Shown here piece by piece: positions 30,097-40,652 of a DNA stretch of 64,000 nt. The DNA comes from Jaenimonas drosophilae. Lineage: Eukaryota > Euglenozoa > Kinetoplastea > Trypanosomatida > Trypanosomatidae. The first letter of the stretch is position 1. Every line of letters starts with the position of its first letter. The notes below the pieces were generated by a model, which ran no database searches, was not told the origin of the DNA, and was given only the letters and a program-made list of their open reading frames with translations. The position numbers and the translations under genes were made by a program. The DNA lies in contig JASAON010001608.1 in NCBI GenBank assembly GCA_030849065.1, forward strand, positions 26,722-90,721, in the 5' to 3' direction.

Positions 30097-30858
30097 TTAC
30101 TCCAGCTCCTCCAGCGCGGTGCCATCATCGTGGGCCTCGGGATGCGCATCCTCCGTCCAGAGAGCAAGGTTGTCGCGGAGGAGCTGCATAATGAGCGCGG
30201 CCTCCTTGTGCTGCTCCTCATCAACCACCTCTGGATCGCCGAGGGCCTCCTCGAAGGCCTGGCGCGCGAGCTGGCAGCCCTTGTCGGGGCTCTTCAGAAT
30301 CTCGTAGTAAAACACAGAAAAATTCAGCGCGAGACCAAGACGAATGGGGGAGGTTGGCTTGAGTGCGCCAATGTACTGAGAGGCCTTGGTGTAGGCCTCC
30401 AACGCAAGATTCTTCTGCACATCGCTTCCGCTGAAGATCTCGGCGTAGTAGCGGTGATAGTCCCCCTTCATCTTGTAGTAGTAAACGAGGCTCTCATCCG
30501 ACTTGGCGCTGGGGATGAGGAACTTATCTAGCAGCTCGAGCACATCGTTGCAGATCTCACCGAGCTCCTGCTCCACCTGCTTCTTGAATCCCTTGATGAT
30601 GGTGGCGTTGTTGTCCTTCTTGGCCTCCTCGCGCTGCTCGAGGCTCGTGATGCTGCGCCAGCATGAACGGCGGGCACCAATGATGTTCTTGTACGCGACG
30701 GAGAGGAGGTTGCGCTCCTCGCTGGAGAGCTCAGCGTTGAGCTTGGTGGCGCGCTTCATACACACAAGTATCTCATCGTAGCGTTCGCACTGCTCGGCGA
30801 GCTTGGCAGTGATGATGAGCTGCTCCCGCTTGGCGGGGATCTCAAAGGTGGCCACCAT
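30097..30858 (-). CDS. 14-3-3 protein
   Basis: 253 residues from ATG 30858. The nine-helix 14-3-3 fold is followed end to end: LAEQCERYDEIL (helix 1-2), LSSEERNLLSVAYKNIIGARR (the family signature around helix 3, RNLLSVAYKN), the phosphate-binding YYYKMKGDYHRYYAE in helix 5 and SPIRLGLALNFSVFYYEIL in helix 7, and a final QLLRDNLALWTED. Arg and Tyr residues that hold phosphoserine (RR after GA, and the R-Y pair in helix 5) are present. 14-3-3 dimers bind phosphorylated client proteins in the cytosol. The length is that of the family and the C-terminal tail is acidic, as usual. Trypanosomatids encode two such proteins; which one this is cannot be told. Confidence 0.96.
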   Translation of the reverse strand: MVATFEIPAKREQLIITAKLAEQCERYDEILVCMKRATKLNAELSSEERNLLSVAYKNIIGARRSCWRSITSLEQREEAKKDNNATIIKGFKKQVEQELGEICNDVLELLDKFLIPSAKSDESLVYYYKMKGDYHRYYAEIFSGSDVQKNLALEAYTKASQYIGALKPTSPIRLGLALNFSVFYYEILKSPDKGCQLARQAFEEALGDPEVVDEEQHKEAALIMQLLRDNLALWTEDAHPEAHDDGTALEELE

Positions 30859-31139
30859 CTTGATAATGCACGAAGTTGATGATGATGATGTATGTGTGTG
30901 TGTGGGGATGCGGCACACAACGGGGAAGGGCAGACGTTAATGAAGAGATCTACGAAAACGCAACCATGAAGATGAAGATGATGAGAGAGAAGCAGAAGAT
31001 AGCGAATGGCGTACCGGGGCGTACATCAACACAGACTCACGCACAACACAACGAAGATGATTATGAGTTGGAGGTAGCAGAAACGTGAAAGCAGAGATAG
31101 AAAAAAAAAACCAACAGACTAATCGCAACAACAAACGGA

Positions 31140-32312
31140 TCATGAGGCCACTTCGATGGTTGATGATTCTTCAGCTTCTGATCGGAGTAACATCGTGGCG
31201 ATGCTGAAGCGAAGTGGTCGCGTGCGGTGTTGTGAGACCTGGTACGGATTGCCATCTGCCTCGCGTACCTCGGCCACATAGGGCCCCACATCCAAACTGG
31301 CAGAGCCTGTGAAGATGAAGGATAGTGCGGAGCTGCAACGTGATGTGTGCGGGATAGAATCAATGAAGATGGATGGAGGAGATGCCCACTCCCCTGGATG
31401 CAAACGTTCGTGCTCCACCACCAATCCAAGCAAATGAAACTTGGGTTTGAAGGCTGAAAGTAGCTGTGCTGCATCCGCCTGCACAAACCCATCACCGACA
31501 TCATCCGCGTACAGCAACATGGTTGAGCCTTCATCGAAACACGATGATGTGCAACACTGTACGCTGCTGCCATCCACAACAAAAAAGATGCCAACACTTC
31601 CATTGCCCAGCACGTAGGAAACACAAGGAAGAAGATGTGCCACCTCGCCACCACCACCCGCGACATTGGAATCATCGCAAATCCAAAAACGCTCAACGTG
31701 CGATATCGCCGATGGCGCGATGCGCGATGATGCAGAGGTGGTCTCCGACGAGGATCCCTTCAACGCAACGTTTATGGTTTTTTCCGGTTGTGGTGCTGTT
31801 ACTGCTTCTTCTGCATTAGCACCAACCTCTCTTTTTGTTGTTGTTGTTGTGGGGCGTACTTCCACCTTCTTCTTGTGTGTTGGCTGAGGTTGTTTCTTGG
31901 CACTTTGTGCGGTGTTGGCCATCTTCTTTGGTGCTGTTGTTGTTGTTGCTGCCACCGACTTCTTTGGTGGCACAGACGCCTTCACCTTGGATGGAGGTGC
32001 TGCCGACTTCTTGTAACTTTGGTTGCTGGGCTTCTTGTTGGGAGCACTTGTGCTCTTTGATGTTGTGGTGCTCTTCTGCGTCGTCGTCTTCTTCGCGGAC
32101 GGCGTGGCCATCTTTGTGTGGTTCAACCTGAGTGCAACCCTGCCATGATGTTTGGATGGCGGGGGGCGTACCCGCTTGGCTGCCACGGTTGTGGGTGCTT
32201 TCTTTGGTGCAGGCGCACACGTCTTCTTCGCTGCCGCTGATGATGATGCAGAGTTGGTGGGCTTAGCATGATGTGCGTGGCGATTGCCAGATGAAGTGGG
32301 TGCCTTTGCCAT
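31140..32312 (-). CDS. Basic protein with a C-terminal polo-box-like domain
   Basis: 390 residues from ATG 32312. Residues 1-165 are Lys/Ala/Pro/Thr-rich with many KK pairs, like histone H1 tails and DNA-binding linkers. Residues about 205-310 resemble a polo box: a Trp-containing first strand (ERFWICDDS), then the VSYVLGNGSVGIFF strand pair followed by DGSSVQC, which parallels the 'Y.L.NgsvGv.FnD.t' core of polo boxes, and then a helix-like LLSAFKPKFHLLGLVVEHE. No kinase domain is present. Kinetoplastid kinetochore proteins KKT2, KKT3 and KKT20 carry divergent polo boxes, and KKT20 lacks a kinase, so a KKT20-like or other kinase-free polo-box protein is possible. The domain call rests on motif resemblance only. 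Confidence 0.7.
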   Translation of the reverse strand: MAKAPTSSGNRHAHHAKPTNSASSSAAAKKTCAPAPKKAPTTVAAKRVRPPPSKHHGRVALRLNHTKMATPSAKKTTTQKSTTTSKSTSAPNKKPSNQSYKKSAAPPSKVKASVPPKKSVAATTTTAPKKMANTAQSAKKQPQPTHKKKVEVRPTTTTTKREVGANAEEAVTAPQPEKTINVALKGSSSETTSASSRIAPSAISHVERFWICDDSNVAGGGGEVAHLLPCVSYVLGNGSVGIFFVVDGSSVQCCTSSCFDEGSTMLLYADDVGDGFVQADAAQLLSAFKPKFHLLGLVVEHERLHPGEWASPPSIFIDSIPHTSRCSSALSFIFTGSASLDVGPYVAEVREADGNPYQVSQHRTRPLRFSIATMLLRSEAEESSTIEVAS

Positions 32313-33061
32313 GTGTGCTCACCCCACCCACAAAACGTCCTACAAAAAACCCCCCACAAAGAATCAGGAAAAAAAAAGCATCTTTTTTTCTACACACGTG
32401 TGTTGTACGTCATGAGAGCTGTACCTCATCTCGCCATGCCTGACACGGCATGCGTGGTGCTCCGCACATGTATTTTTGGTGGACGAGCACGTGGCCACGT
32501 TGAAAGCGAAACAATAAATTCGTACACGCCAATCGTTAGAAGAGGAAAAGGTCGCAGTGAATGCCAACACCCCCTCTGCACCTCCTCCTTCCGCATCACA
32601 ACGATGATGATGATGATGATGGAGGAGTAGTGAGGATGCAAGAGTGGTGCTTAAAGGACTCCTACGAACAGTACAGAGGCATGGCGATACATCTAAATCA
32701 TCCGCACACCAACACCAACAAAAAAAGATGGGTATGAGGTGTGTGTGTGTGTATGTGCGTACGGATGCGATGTAGGGATCTAGATGGATCATCTACAGCT
32801 GGAAGGGGGAAACAATGAGTGCCATGGGCGTGGGCTGCGATGAATGACGCTGGTTGTTGCACTCACGGTGCGCCAACAAACCCAACAACCACGTACCCAT
32901 TGAGAAATATCTATGCATGTATCTATGCTAGAATTAGAGTGTTGTGCGGCATGCAGCTGAAGCAGAACGATGGATGAGGTACGAAGAAGGAGTAGGATGT
33001 TCGTCCTCCTCCCCCTTCACAGTTTCATCATCATCTGCACATGCATGTGTGTGTGTGTGTT
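32313..33061. other. Spacer without a gene
   Basis: Follows the PIF1-like gene and precedes the basic polo-box-like gene on the transcribed strand. It contains A-rich stretches near 32368-32385 and 32715-32727 and a GAT run near 32603-32624. A 142-codon minus frame (32364-32792) is low-complexity and is not accepted. Confidence 0.5.
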
Positions 33062-35977
33062 TTATATCACCGTGATGGTTGTTGCGTTAGCCGCAGCGGC
33101 AGCAACGGCGGCCCTGGCTTCCGTGGCCTTCTTCTTCTCCCTCAGCCGCTCCGCGCGTGCGGCGTGCTGCACCAGCTTGCGCATGCGGCGGGCCACAAGC
33201 ACAGATTGATGCACCGACTCCACGTACTCAGTGGAGGCGGAGGAGGTGTTGCCATCGGCTGATGGTGATTCAGAGGTCGGGCCCATGCCAAGACTGCTGT
33301 AGCTCCGCACCAAATCATCCACGTACGCTCCATTCGTTGACGCCTCGACGGCTGATGATGGTGATGATGCCGCGGGAGCGTCATTCTCCGCCACGGTCTT
33401 GCGTCGGCCGTTTGGCGCAAATTCGGAGAGCAGCCGCCGCAGCGATGATCCTTTGCGCCGCAAGTGATAGATAGTATCATTGCAGTGTTTCCACGACGAA
33501 ATGGGGTATGTGCGGAGATCATCTGGGGTGATGGCGAGGGCGGTCTTGAGCTTCACATCAAATGCCACACAATCTTCGCTGGCGACGAGCATGTTGGGTG
33601 AGAAAGATGACATGCTCAGCTGCTCTGGATTGCGTACGCGGCTCATGGCCACGTAGAGGAGGTGCTCGCAGGGCCACATGCGTGAGAGCTCGAGATGCAC
33701 CCGCCCAACCAGGGTCAGGCCTTGCACCTTATGTACGGTGAAGGCGTAGGCCAAGGTCAGTGGCAGAGATACGCTGCCGAGACTATAAAAGTGCGTGTTG
33801 GCACAACCGCCAACGGAAAACTCCCACGGCGGAATGGCCACCGTCTCGCCCGTGTGAAACGAGACGACGGGGACCATGGGGATCGGCATGCCACACTCCG
33901 TCGAGCAAAAGACGCGGTAGCGATCGATGCAGGAATCGATGGATTCGTTGCGGAGAAATGACGGAAAATTTTCACGTTTGCACTCCGCAAAATCCACGAC
34001 GGTGCCGATGCTGCCGTTGACGAGATTGCTGGAGAGGTTGGCGCGGAGGAGTACGCGGCATCCCTTCTTGAAGGTGATGGGCTGCGCGATGGGGTGCTTG
34101 GCCAAGAGCTTTTGCAGATATTCTTCGTGTTCTGGTGTGTGGAGGCCATCTCCGTGTTGCACAATCTCCGTGACGGTGGCACCGTACTCATAGTCGTTGA
34201 GGAGGCCCGCAATCTCCAGGAAGCGTTCCTTCATGGCCTCGCGCCACGCCACGCTCTCGCCAGACGGGAGAACAACACGCATCGCATGGCCATCTTCATA
34301 CACACGATAGAGCGAGAGCAGCGAGGCGCGTGGGAGATCGAGGGTGGACTGGAGGAGTGAGCGTACGTGTTTGGCAAATTCAGCCTCGTTGAAGGTCTTG
34401 TTGGTGCGGAGGAGCAACGTGACGGTGGTTTCGCACTTGAGCGACGTGATGCCCGTCTCGGGAATGAGGGTGAGCGGATCACCCTCGAGCCGCGCGAGCT
34501 CCTTTTCATTCGCGACGAGCACCTCCTTGTTGGTTGGGAGAAGATTCACCGCCGCCTCCACCATCGTCCCAGGCGGAAGTTGCTGCACCGTCGTGGTCAA
34601 GTCGCTGGGCACGACGCCACGCCGCATAAGTTGCAAATCGTTGGCGAACTTTGGGTATGCTGACTGACGCACCTGCGTTTCCAAACGCATCTGCACAAAG
34701 TTGCGCTCAAAGAGTGGCGAGCGGATGATGGAGTCTTCATTGATGCAGCCGAGCTGGAGAAAGTCACCGCACAAGATGAGCTGCACCCCACCAAATGGGA
34801 GGTCCGGTGTGCCAGCTTCTTCACGCAACACACGATCAAACTCCTGAAAGAGTTGCTTGGGCAACATGCTCACCTCATCAATGATGATCACGTCGTAGTC
34901 AAGCATCGTACTCCGTCGGAGGAACTCCCCGCGGCTCGATACACCCATGGCATGATGAAAGGTGGAGCCGCCAATGTGGCAGCCAGCCACACCCGTTGTG
35001 GCCGTCATGGCCACACGCAAACGCTGCGCCTGCAAACGTCGGCTCAGCGTGCGCAACAACACCGTCTTGCCTGTACCAGCACTCCCGCCAATATATACAT
35101 GATGGCCCTGGAGAGCTACTTGAATTACACGTTCTTGTTCCGTGTTGAGCTGAATGTTTTCCTGCGCATCTGGCATGGCCTCCATGTGTGGGGTCGTGGC
35201 ATCGCCTGCCACGTGGCCAACGGCAGAAACTACGGAGGCATAGCGCGAGCGCACGATGCTATTCAGCTTCACCTGCATCATGTGAGCAATGGCGGCGGCA
35301 GGGTCGGCGATGGTTTTGTTGGAGAGAACCATGCCCAGCGCGCGCTTCAGCAGCACCGGCCACTTTGGTGGCAACGCCGCAGCCCCCGAACGAAGACGTT
35401 CGGCGAAGGCGTTGAGGAGATCCGCTCTCTCAACAATCACCTGGCGTTGCACGTTGATGCCAAAACCAATTTCCTGGAGGTACATCATGGTTGGGGAGTG
35501 TTCGCTCGTCAAGCGCCCCGTGAGAGCATTGTAAATGAGGCTGCTCTCGCGGAGTGATGCGTTGGCGCCACCAATATCACCCGAGGTGGCGTTTATGCTC
35601 ATGCCGTAGAACTCATCCGTTATGTGCTGCTCCTGCGCACGTTTGGCTGCCCACGCACTGGCCGTTGATTCGGCAACAGTAGCAGATGATGATGATGCTG
35701 CTGTTGTTGGAGATACTTCCGTTGGTGCAGGTGGTGGTGCAATGGGCTCCGCAACAGCCGCAACAACTGGTGGTGTGGCAGCGGGTGCGCTCATCTTCTT
35801 TGGTGGACGCCCACGACGCCGTGGAGGTGGCGGCACCGTTGCCACGGGCGTGTTGTTGGCCTCAGCCTGCGCAGATGTGGCGCTTGTGCTGCTGTTCGTT
35901 CCTGTGGCACATGATCGCAGCGAGACGGCCAATGTGGCTGGTCGGACGCCGCTCTTCCCTACCAAACGACGAAGCAT
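33062..35977 (-). CDS. PIF1-like DNA helicase, probably mitochondrial
   Basis: 971 residues from ATG 35977; MLRRLVGKSGVRPATLAVSLR looks like a mitochondrial presequence, and the upstream in-frame extension is poly-Asn UTR. A Pro/Ala-rich linker to about 135 precedes the helicase. Superfamily 1B motifs are complete: Walker A GGSAGTGKTVLL (near 297), MTATTGVAG, Walker B IIIDEVSMLP (near 366), LCGDFLQLG (near 402), and the C-terminal THFYSLGSVSLPL, AFTVHKVQG and LLYVAMSRVRNPEQL (about 720-790). PIF1 helicases unwind DNA 5'-3', including G-quadruplexes and RNA-DNA hybrids; trypanosomatids have several, many of them in the kinetoplast. It is adjacent to and homologous with the gene at 36582-40103 and shares a 199-bp near-identical patch with it. 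Confidence 0.93.
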   Translation of the reverse strand: MLRRLVGKSGVRPATLAVSLRSCATGTNSSTSATSAQAEANNTPVATVPPPPRRRGRPPKKMSAPAATPPVVAAVAEPIAPPPAPTEVSPTTAASSSSATVAESTASAWAAKRAQEQHITDEFYGMSINATSGDIGGANASLRESSLIYNALTGRLTSEHSPTMMYLQEIGFGINVQRQVIVERADLLNAFAERLRSGAAALPPKWPVLLKRALGMVLSNKTIADPAAAIAHMMQVKLNSIVRSRYASVVSAVGHVAGDATTPHMEAMPDAQENIQLNTEQERVIQVALQGHHVYIGGSAGTGKTVLLRTLSRRLQAQRLRVAMTATTGVAGCHIGGSTFHHAMGVSSRGEFLRRSTMLDYDVIIIDEVSMLPKQLFQEFDRVLREEAGTPDLPFGGVQLILCGDFLQLGCINEDSIIRSPLFERNFVQMRLETQVRQSAYPKFANDLQLMRRGVVPSDLTTTVQQLPPGTMVEAAVNLLPTNKEVLVANEKELARLEGDPLTLIPETGITSLKCETTVTLLLRTNKTFNEAEFAKHVRSLLQSTLDLPRASLLSLYRVYEDGHAMRVVLPSGESVAWREAMKERFLEIAGLLNDYEYGATVTEIVQHGDGLHTPEHEEYLQKLLAKHPIAQPITFKKGCRVLLRANLSSNLVNGSIGTVVDFAECKRENFPSFLRNESIDSCIDRYRVFCSTECGMPIPMVPVVSFHTGETVAIPPWEFSVGGCANTHFYSLGSVSLPLTLAYAFTVHKVQGLTLVGRVHLELSRMWPCEHLLYVAMSRVRNPEQLSMSSFSPNMLVASEDCVAFDVKLKTALAITPDDLRTYPISSWKHCNDTIYHLRRKGSSLRRLLSEFAPNGRRKTVAENDAPAASSPSSAVEASTNGAYVDDLVRSYSSLGMGPTSESPSADGNTSSASTEYVESVHQSVLVARRMRKLVQHAARAERLREKKKATEARAAVAAAAANATTITVI
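33618..33816 (-). repeat. 199-bp near-identical patch shared with the neighbouring PIF1 gene (copy 1)
   Basis: Matches 36883-37081 base for base, except at 33809 (G) versus 37074 (A). It encodes the last helicase motifs (AFTVHKVQG to VAMSRV). Identity stops abruptly at both ends. Confidence 0.95.
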
Positions 35978-36581
35978 CCCTTCGTGGCCAACGGGCAACA
36001 GAATGGTGATGATGATGGTATTGTTGTTGTTGTTGGTGGTGGTGGCTTGTGTGTTTTTGCTGTTCGGGCTCAATGATGGACCAACGATACTCTCTCCGTG
36101 TGCGTATCAATGAATTCGGGCACCACCAACACAGCGTTGATCAACGCTGATCTAGAAAAAAAAGAATGTGTGCAGAAAAAGAAAAAAAAGAATTATCCTC
36201 CGCGATCACTGGCGTGAGGTTTCCTCAGTCAATGCGTACGTGTGCGTGTTTGCGCACACGGAATCAATGACGATAATGAGTGAATGCACTCGAGTGAGGT
36301 GTGTTCTCCACGCCGCGATGGGATGAATCTAGAACAATGGGCTGACGGGCGCGCAATGAGCCCTTTCTTCAGCTGCACAAGAAAAAGAAGAGAAAGAGAA
36401 GGATGATGGTTGCAGAGATCGGCTTCTTCGTGTGATGATGCGGCACAGACATCAACGATGCAGTGGTATGCACCCTCCAACGTATGCCACTTTTTTCTTT
36501 GGTTTTTTTAGAATGCGCTGGCTACGCTTGGCACACGTTGCCATCTCCGACAGATGAGCATTCAACACAAACGTTCCTCAC
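35978..36581. other. Spacer between the two PIF1 genes
   Basis: No gene. A-rich runs on the plus strand (36152-36192) read as T-rich polypyrimidine tracts on the transcribed strand and may serve trans-splicing of the PIF1 gene to the left. GAT and GTT repeats lie near 36005-36040. Confidence 0.55.
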
Positions 36582-38079
36582 TCATTCTCGTGATGCAGAG
36601 ATCTCTCCTCCACGACTTGCGCTGAGCTGCTCCTGCATCTCTTCAATGATGGCCGCCACCTGCTTCCGATCTGCACGAGCCTTCTTGGCCTTCTCAGATG
36701 CGCGCAGCGTTGCCACTTTTCGTTGGTGCAGCTGACGTTTGCGTCGTTCAGGGCACCTCCGCCACGTGGCTTGAATGAAGTGCGCGCAGCGACGCACATG
36801 CTCCACCGTTGGGATGCTGAGATCGAAGAGAAGATGGTCGGAAGACACACGAAGGAGCTCCGCGCGGAAGTTGGCCAGCGAGAGCTGCTCTGGATTGCGT
36901 ACGCGGCTCATGGCCACGTAGAGGAGGTGCTCGCAGGGCCACATGCGTGAGAGCTCGAGATGCACCCGCCCAACCAGGGTCAGGCCTTGCACCTTATGTA
37001 CGGTGAAGGCGTAGGCCAAGGTCAGTGGCAGAGATACGCTGCCGAGACTATAAAAGTGCGTGTTGGCACAACCACCAACGGTGTGTGTGATGGGCGGTAT
37101 CACCTCCACGCGACCTCCGCCAAAATCAATCTCGGGCACCATGGCGGATTCAAAGCCATGCTCGATGCGGAGGAAGTTGGCGTAGCTCTCAATGGCCGTG
37201 GCACGTGTGGCACTGTTTGCTAAGTAGGGCGAGAGGAGCTCCACGCTCAGACGACGGAAGCCAACAACGGTGCCGAGACTGCCATTCACCAACCCGGGCG
37301 CGAAGTTGCTGCGCAACATTACACGTGCGCCAATCTTCAAGGTGAGGTCCTGCGCCAACGTGGAGCGTTGAATGTGGTGCATCAAGATCTCCTCATCACG
37401 TTCTGTGTGAAGGCCGTCGGCCTGCGTCAGAACCTCACGCACACGAATGCCACCAATTTCCTCGGCGTGCTGCTCGAGATGGGCATCTAATCCATCGAGG
37501 TATCGTAGAAATGCAGCAATCACGACGCGCTCCCCATCATCACCGCCACAACCTCTTCCGGGTGTTGTGGGAGATGGGAGAGTGGGTGGCAGCCGAACAC
37601 GCAACGCAAGACCGTCGGAAAAGATGCGATAGAGTGGCACTTGGTGCTGCACATTGTCAGGGTGCGTGGAGAGGTTGCGGAGCCACGTGAGGGCAGATGC
37701 AGCACTGATGGAGTGGCTCGCCATGGCCGTACGTGCGGCAGCCGTTGCCGCTCCATCATCACGTTGAAGATGTTGTACGAAGCCAGAAATGAATGCATTC
37801 ACGCAGTGGCAGAGTCGGCGGTGTTGATGTGCGTCGGGCTTCGGAATGCGCAGAATGTAGGTGGAGGACCAACTGCCGCTTAGACTTGGCGCGAGGATCT
37901 GCGCGGGGAAGGTGACTGCATCGCCATCAAGGCGCGCGAGCTCGCGTGCGTTGGTTGCATCCACTTCACGATTGGTTGGCAGAAGATTCACCGCACCATC
38001 AATAATGGCGATGTCGGGCGAAGATGGTGTTGCACCTGTGGCGGCCTTCACCTCTTCTTCCTTTGCTTCGTGTGCGTGC

Positions 38080-38113
<34 letters not shown>

Positions 38114-40103
38114 GTGTTGTTGTGAGTTGCCGAAGTACTTGTGCTTGTTGTTGATGCACCTTCGCCAACCTCTGCCTCTCTCGCACAACATCTTGTGCCG
38201 TCAGGAACTCAATAGTTTCGTGGAGGTTGTGTGGCAGTTTTCCCATGCGGAGTTGTTGGAGCTGAGCAGCGTAGACGGGGCTCTCGCTCTGCCGCATGAC
38301 GCTGTGAAGCTTCAGCATCGCAAAGTGCCGACGGAAGATGGGTGATGAGATGATGGATTGCGCATGAATGGCGCCAAGTTGCAGAAAATCTCCGCAGACA
38401 ACAATCTGCACACCACCAAAGGGCAGCTCCACCCCATGAGCATGCCGTAGATGCATCTCCATTGACTCAAACACATCGCGTGGCAACATGCTCACCTCAT
38501 CAATGATGATCACGTCGTAGGCGGTGAGCTCACGACGACGGGTAAAATCGCCGTGGAGGTTGATGCCAAGACAATGATGCAGTGTGGTGCCACCGAGCTG
38601 AGATCCCGCGATCCCTGTTGTGGCGGTCATGGCAACCTGAAGGCCCTCGCGCACCAAACGTCGTCGCAACGCACGCAACAACACCGACTTGCCCGTTCCC
38701 GCACTCCCACCAATGAAGGTGTTGTAGCCCTCCAAGACAAACTCAATCACGTGACGTTGTTCGTCGTTGAGAGGGGCATCAACACGTGCGTCGGCATCTT
38801 CAACCGCAGAAGAAATGGAGGAACCGCCACGCACTTCATCCACGTTGTTGTTGTTGCTACTCACCACGCCAGCCGCATGACGTCTGCGCTCGCGGAGGCT
38901 GCGGTACTCGTGCTGGAGCAGCGCCGCCACCGATGCCCCGACGTCCTCCACCGATGCATCGGCGAGAACCTCACGAAGTTGTCGGTAGAGGCGCCCGCGA
39001 TTCCAAAAGATGGGCCAGCGCATGTGTTGTTGTTGTAGTTGGCGGCTGAAGTGGCGCAGTGCGTCGCGGTCCTTCACAACGAGCTCGCGCTGATCCTCGT
39101 TGACGCCAATGCCGAGGAGCGCGAGTGAGCGAATCTGTGGCGAGGTGGGGGCACCCACGCGACCGGTAAACGGATTCAAGACCAAACAGGATGATGATGA
39201 TGATGATGTGGTGTTGGTGTTGGTGTTGGTTGCATCACGACGACCGGACGTGGTCTTCGTGGATGCTCGCCGTGGAGTTGTTGTGGTTCTCGCATCTACA
39301 TCATCAAAAATATCTTCATCTTCAACGTTGCTACTGTTGTTGGTGCTGCTGTTCTGCATGTCGTTGGTGTTGTTGTTGTGAGCCGGCAATATGGCATCTA
39401 AGTCTTCCACGAGAGGCGCATTCGCTTCTTGGCTCAACCACGCCACTGGATCAAGAATGAGGTGCGATGATGATGATGATGTACGTCTTGTGGCACCACG
39501 CTCTTTGCCACGTACCAGCTTCTCCTCATGCTTCTTGTGCGGCTGTATTTCCGTGGTGATAGGTGGCCCGCTGCTCATCCAGGTTGATGCTGTTGTTGGC
39601 ATCGGTGATGGGTGTTGAGGTCTGCCGAGATTGGCCGTGTTGGATGGCTGACGTCGTGCCTTCGCGTGCGATACCCATTCGGGAATGATGGCGCTCGCGG
39701 TACGTCGCTTTAGCATCTCTGCCAAGATGGAGTTCGATGATGATGATGATGATGCAGGCGCTGCCGTACATGATGAAATGGAAGCATCAACATCCGCGTT
39801 GATGGGCTTGCCACTTCCGACGCAGCGAAACGCACACAACTTCACGTGATGCACATCGAAGATGGCCGGGCTCCATGCGCGACGATGTCGGCGGATGTGG
39901 GCAGGAGCGGAGCAGCACATCGCGTTATACTTGATGGCCAACGAGGATGATGATGATGATGATGGAGCTGATAGGGCTTCATCATCTGGAGAAGAACACT
40001 TCCGCTCACACCTCATCCGGCCACATGACCATGGCGATGCTGCACCCGTCGCGCCGTAGAGCACACTACGGCACACAGACGATACAACCAAAGACGAGCT
40101 CAT
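36582..40103 (-). CDS. Second PIF1-like DNA helicase, tandem paralogue
   Basis: 1173 residues from the first ATG (40103). The first 430 residues are Ser/Thr/Asn-rich and poorly structured, with a weakly mitochondrial start (MSSSLVVSSVCRSVLYGA). Helicase motifs: Walker A GGSAGTGKSVLLRALRRRL (near 465), MTATTGIAG, Walker B IIIDEVSMLP (near 533), VCGDFLQLG, VMRQSESP, NLLPTNREV, THFYSLGSVSLPL, HKVQG and VAMSRVRNPEQL. Against its neighbour it has a longer N-terminus and a poly-Ser insert (about 665-680) encoded by GAT-type trinucleotides. It ends in a basic coiled-coil-like tail. All motifs needed for ATPase activity are present. Tandem duplication with later patchy homogenisation explains the pair. 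Confidence 0.92.
36883..37081 (-). repeat. 199-bp near-identical patch shared with the neighbouring PIF1 gene (copy 2)
   Basis: Partner of 33618-33816, offset 3265 bp, same orientation, one mismatch in 199 bases. Flanking code on both sides has diverged clearly. Confidence 0.95.
38080..38113. repeat. (GAT)n trinucleotide run inside the second PIF1 gene
   Basis: About eleven ATG/GAT units within the coding region, read as TCA/TCN serine codons on the minus strand; the neighbouring paralogue lacks it. Confidence 0.85.
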
Positions 40104-40652
40104 GCCAGCCAAAAAATGTTGTTGTTGTTGTTGTTGTACGTCGGACCCTTGTAGCTTATCAGTATATGAAGAATGTGCTCAGTGGCACTCTAATTGTATG
40201 CACGTGTGTGTTTATGTTGTTTCTTGATGTGTGTGTGGCTGCTCCACACGCAGAGTAGCGGGGTGAGGGGGGGGGGGGGGAAAACCCCCCTACGCAGCCA
40301 ACTGTGAACCAACGCTGTGTTTCTATGATGAGCGAATACTTTTGTGTGTGTTTGTGTGTGCGTGCGGCACAAGATGGTGTTGTGCCGTGGAGGAGTTCCT
40401 CGAACGACGTGTACAAAGGCGTGCTTCACGAGGCCATGGGCGCATTCACAACAATGCGCTCAGCAAAAAAATGAGCTACACAACAACAACATGAAGAGAT
40501 GATGATGAGGACGAAGAATAAGAATATGATGATGATGATGATGATGATACGCACACCTTGACTCCACGAAATACTCACGAACTTCAAGTTGTTGTTGTTG
40601 TTGTTGTTGTGTTCTATCTACATGAATGATCCCCCAATAAAACATGATACAA
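40104..40652. other. Spacer with a G14-A4-C6 hairpin and trinucleotide repeats
   Basis: No gene seen. It carries TTG repeats near 40118-40136 and 40588-40610, a GAT run near 40526-40550, and the G-run hairpin at 40267-40290. Confidence 0.55.
40267..40290. repeat. G14-A4-C6 homopolymer hairpin
   Basis: Fourteen G, four A and six C in a row: a 6-bp GC stem with an AAAA loop, with surplus G. It lies about 160 bases upstream of the second PIF1-like start. Confidence 0.85.

Noticed and set aside
30859..30918. Extended N-terminus of the 14-3-3 protein
   Set aside because: The extra 20 residues come from TG/GAT repeats; known 14-3-3 proteins start close to the ATG at 30858.
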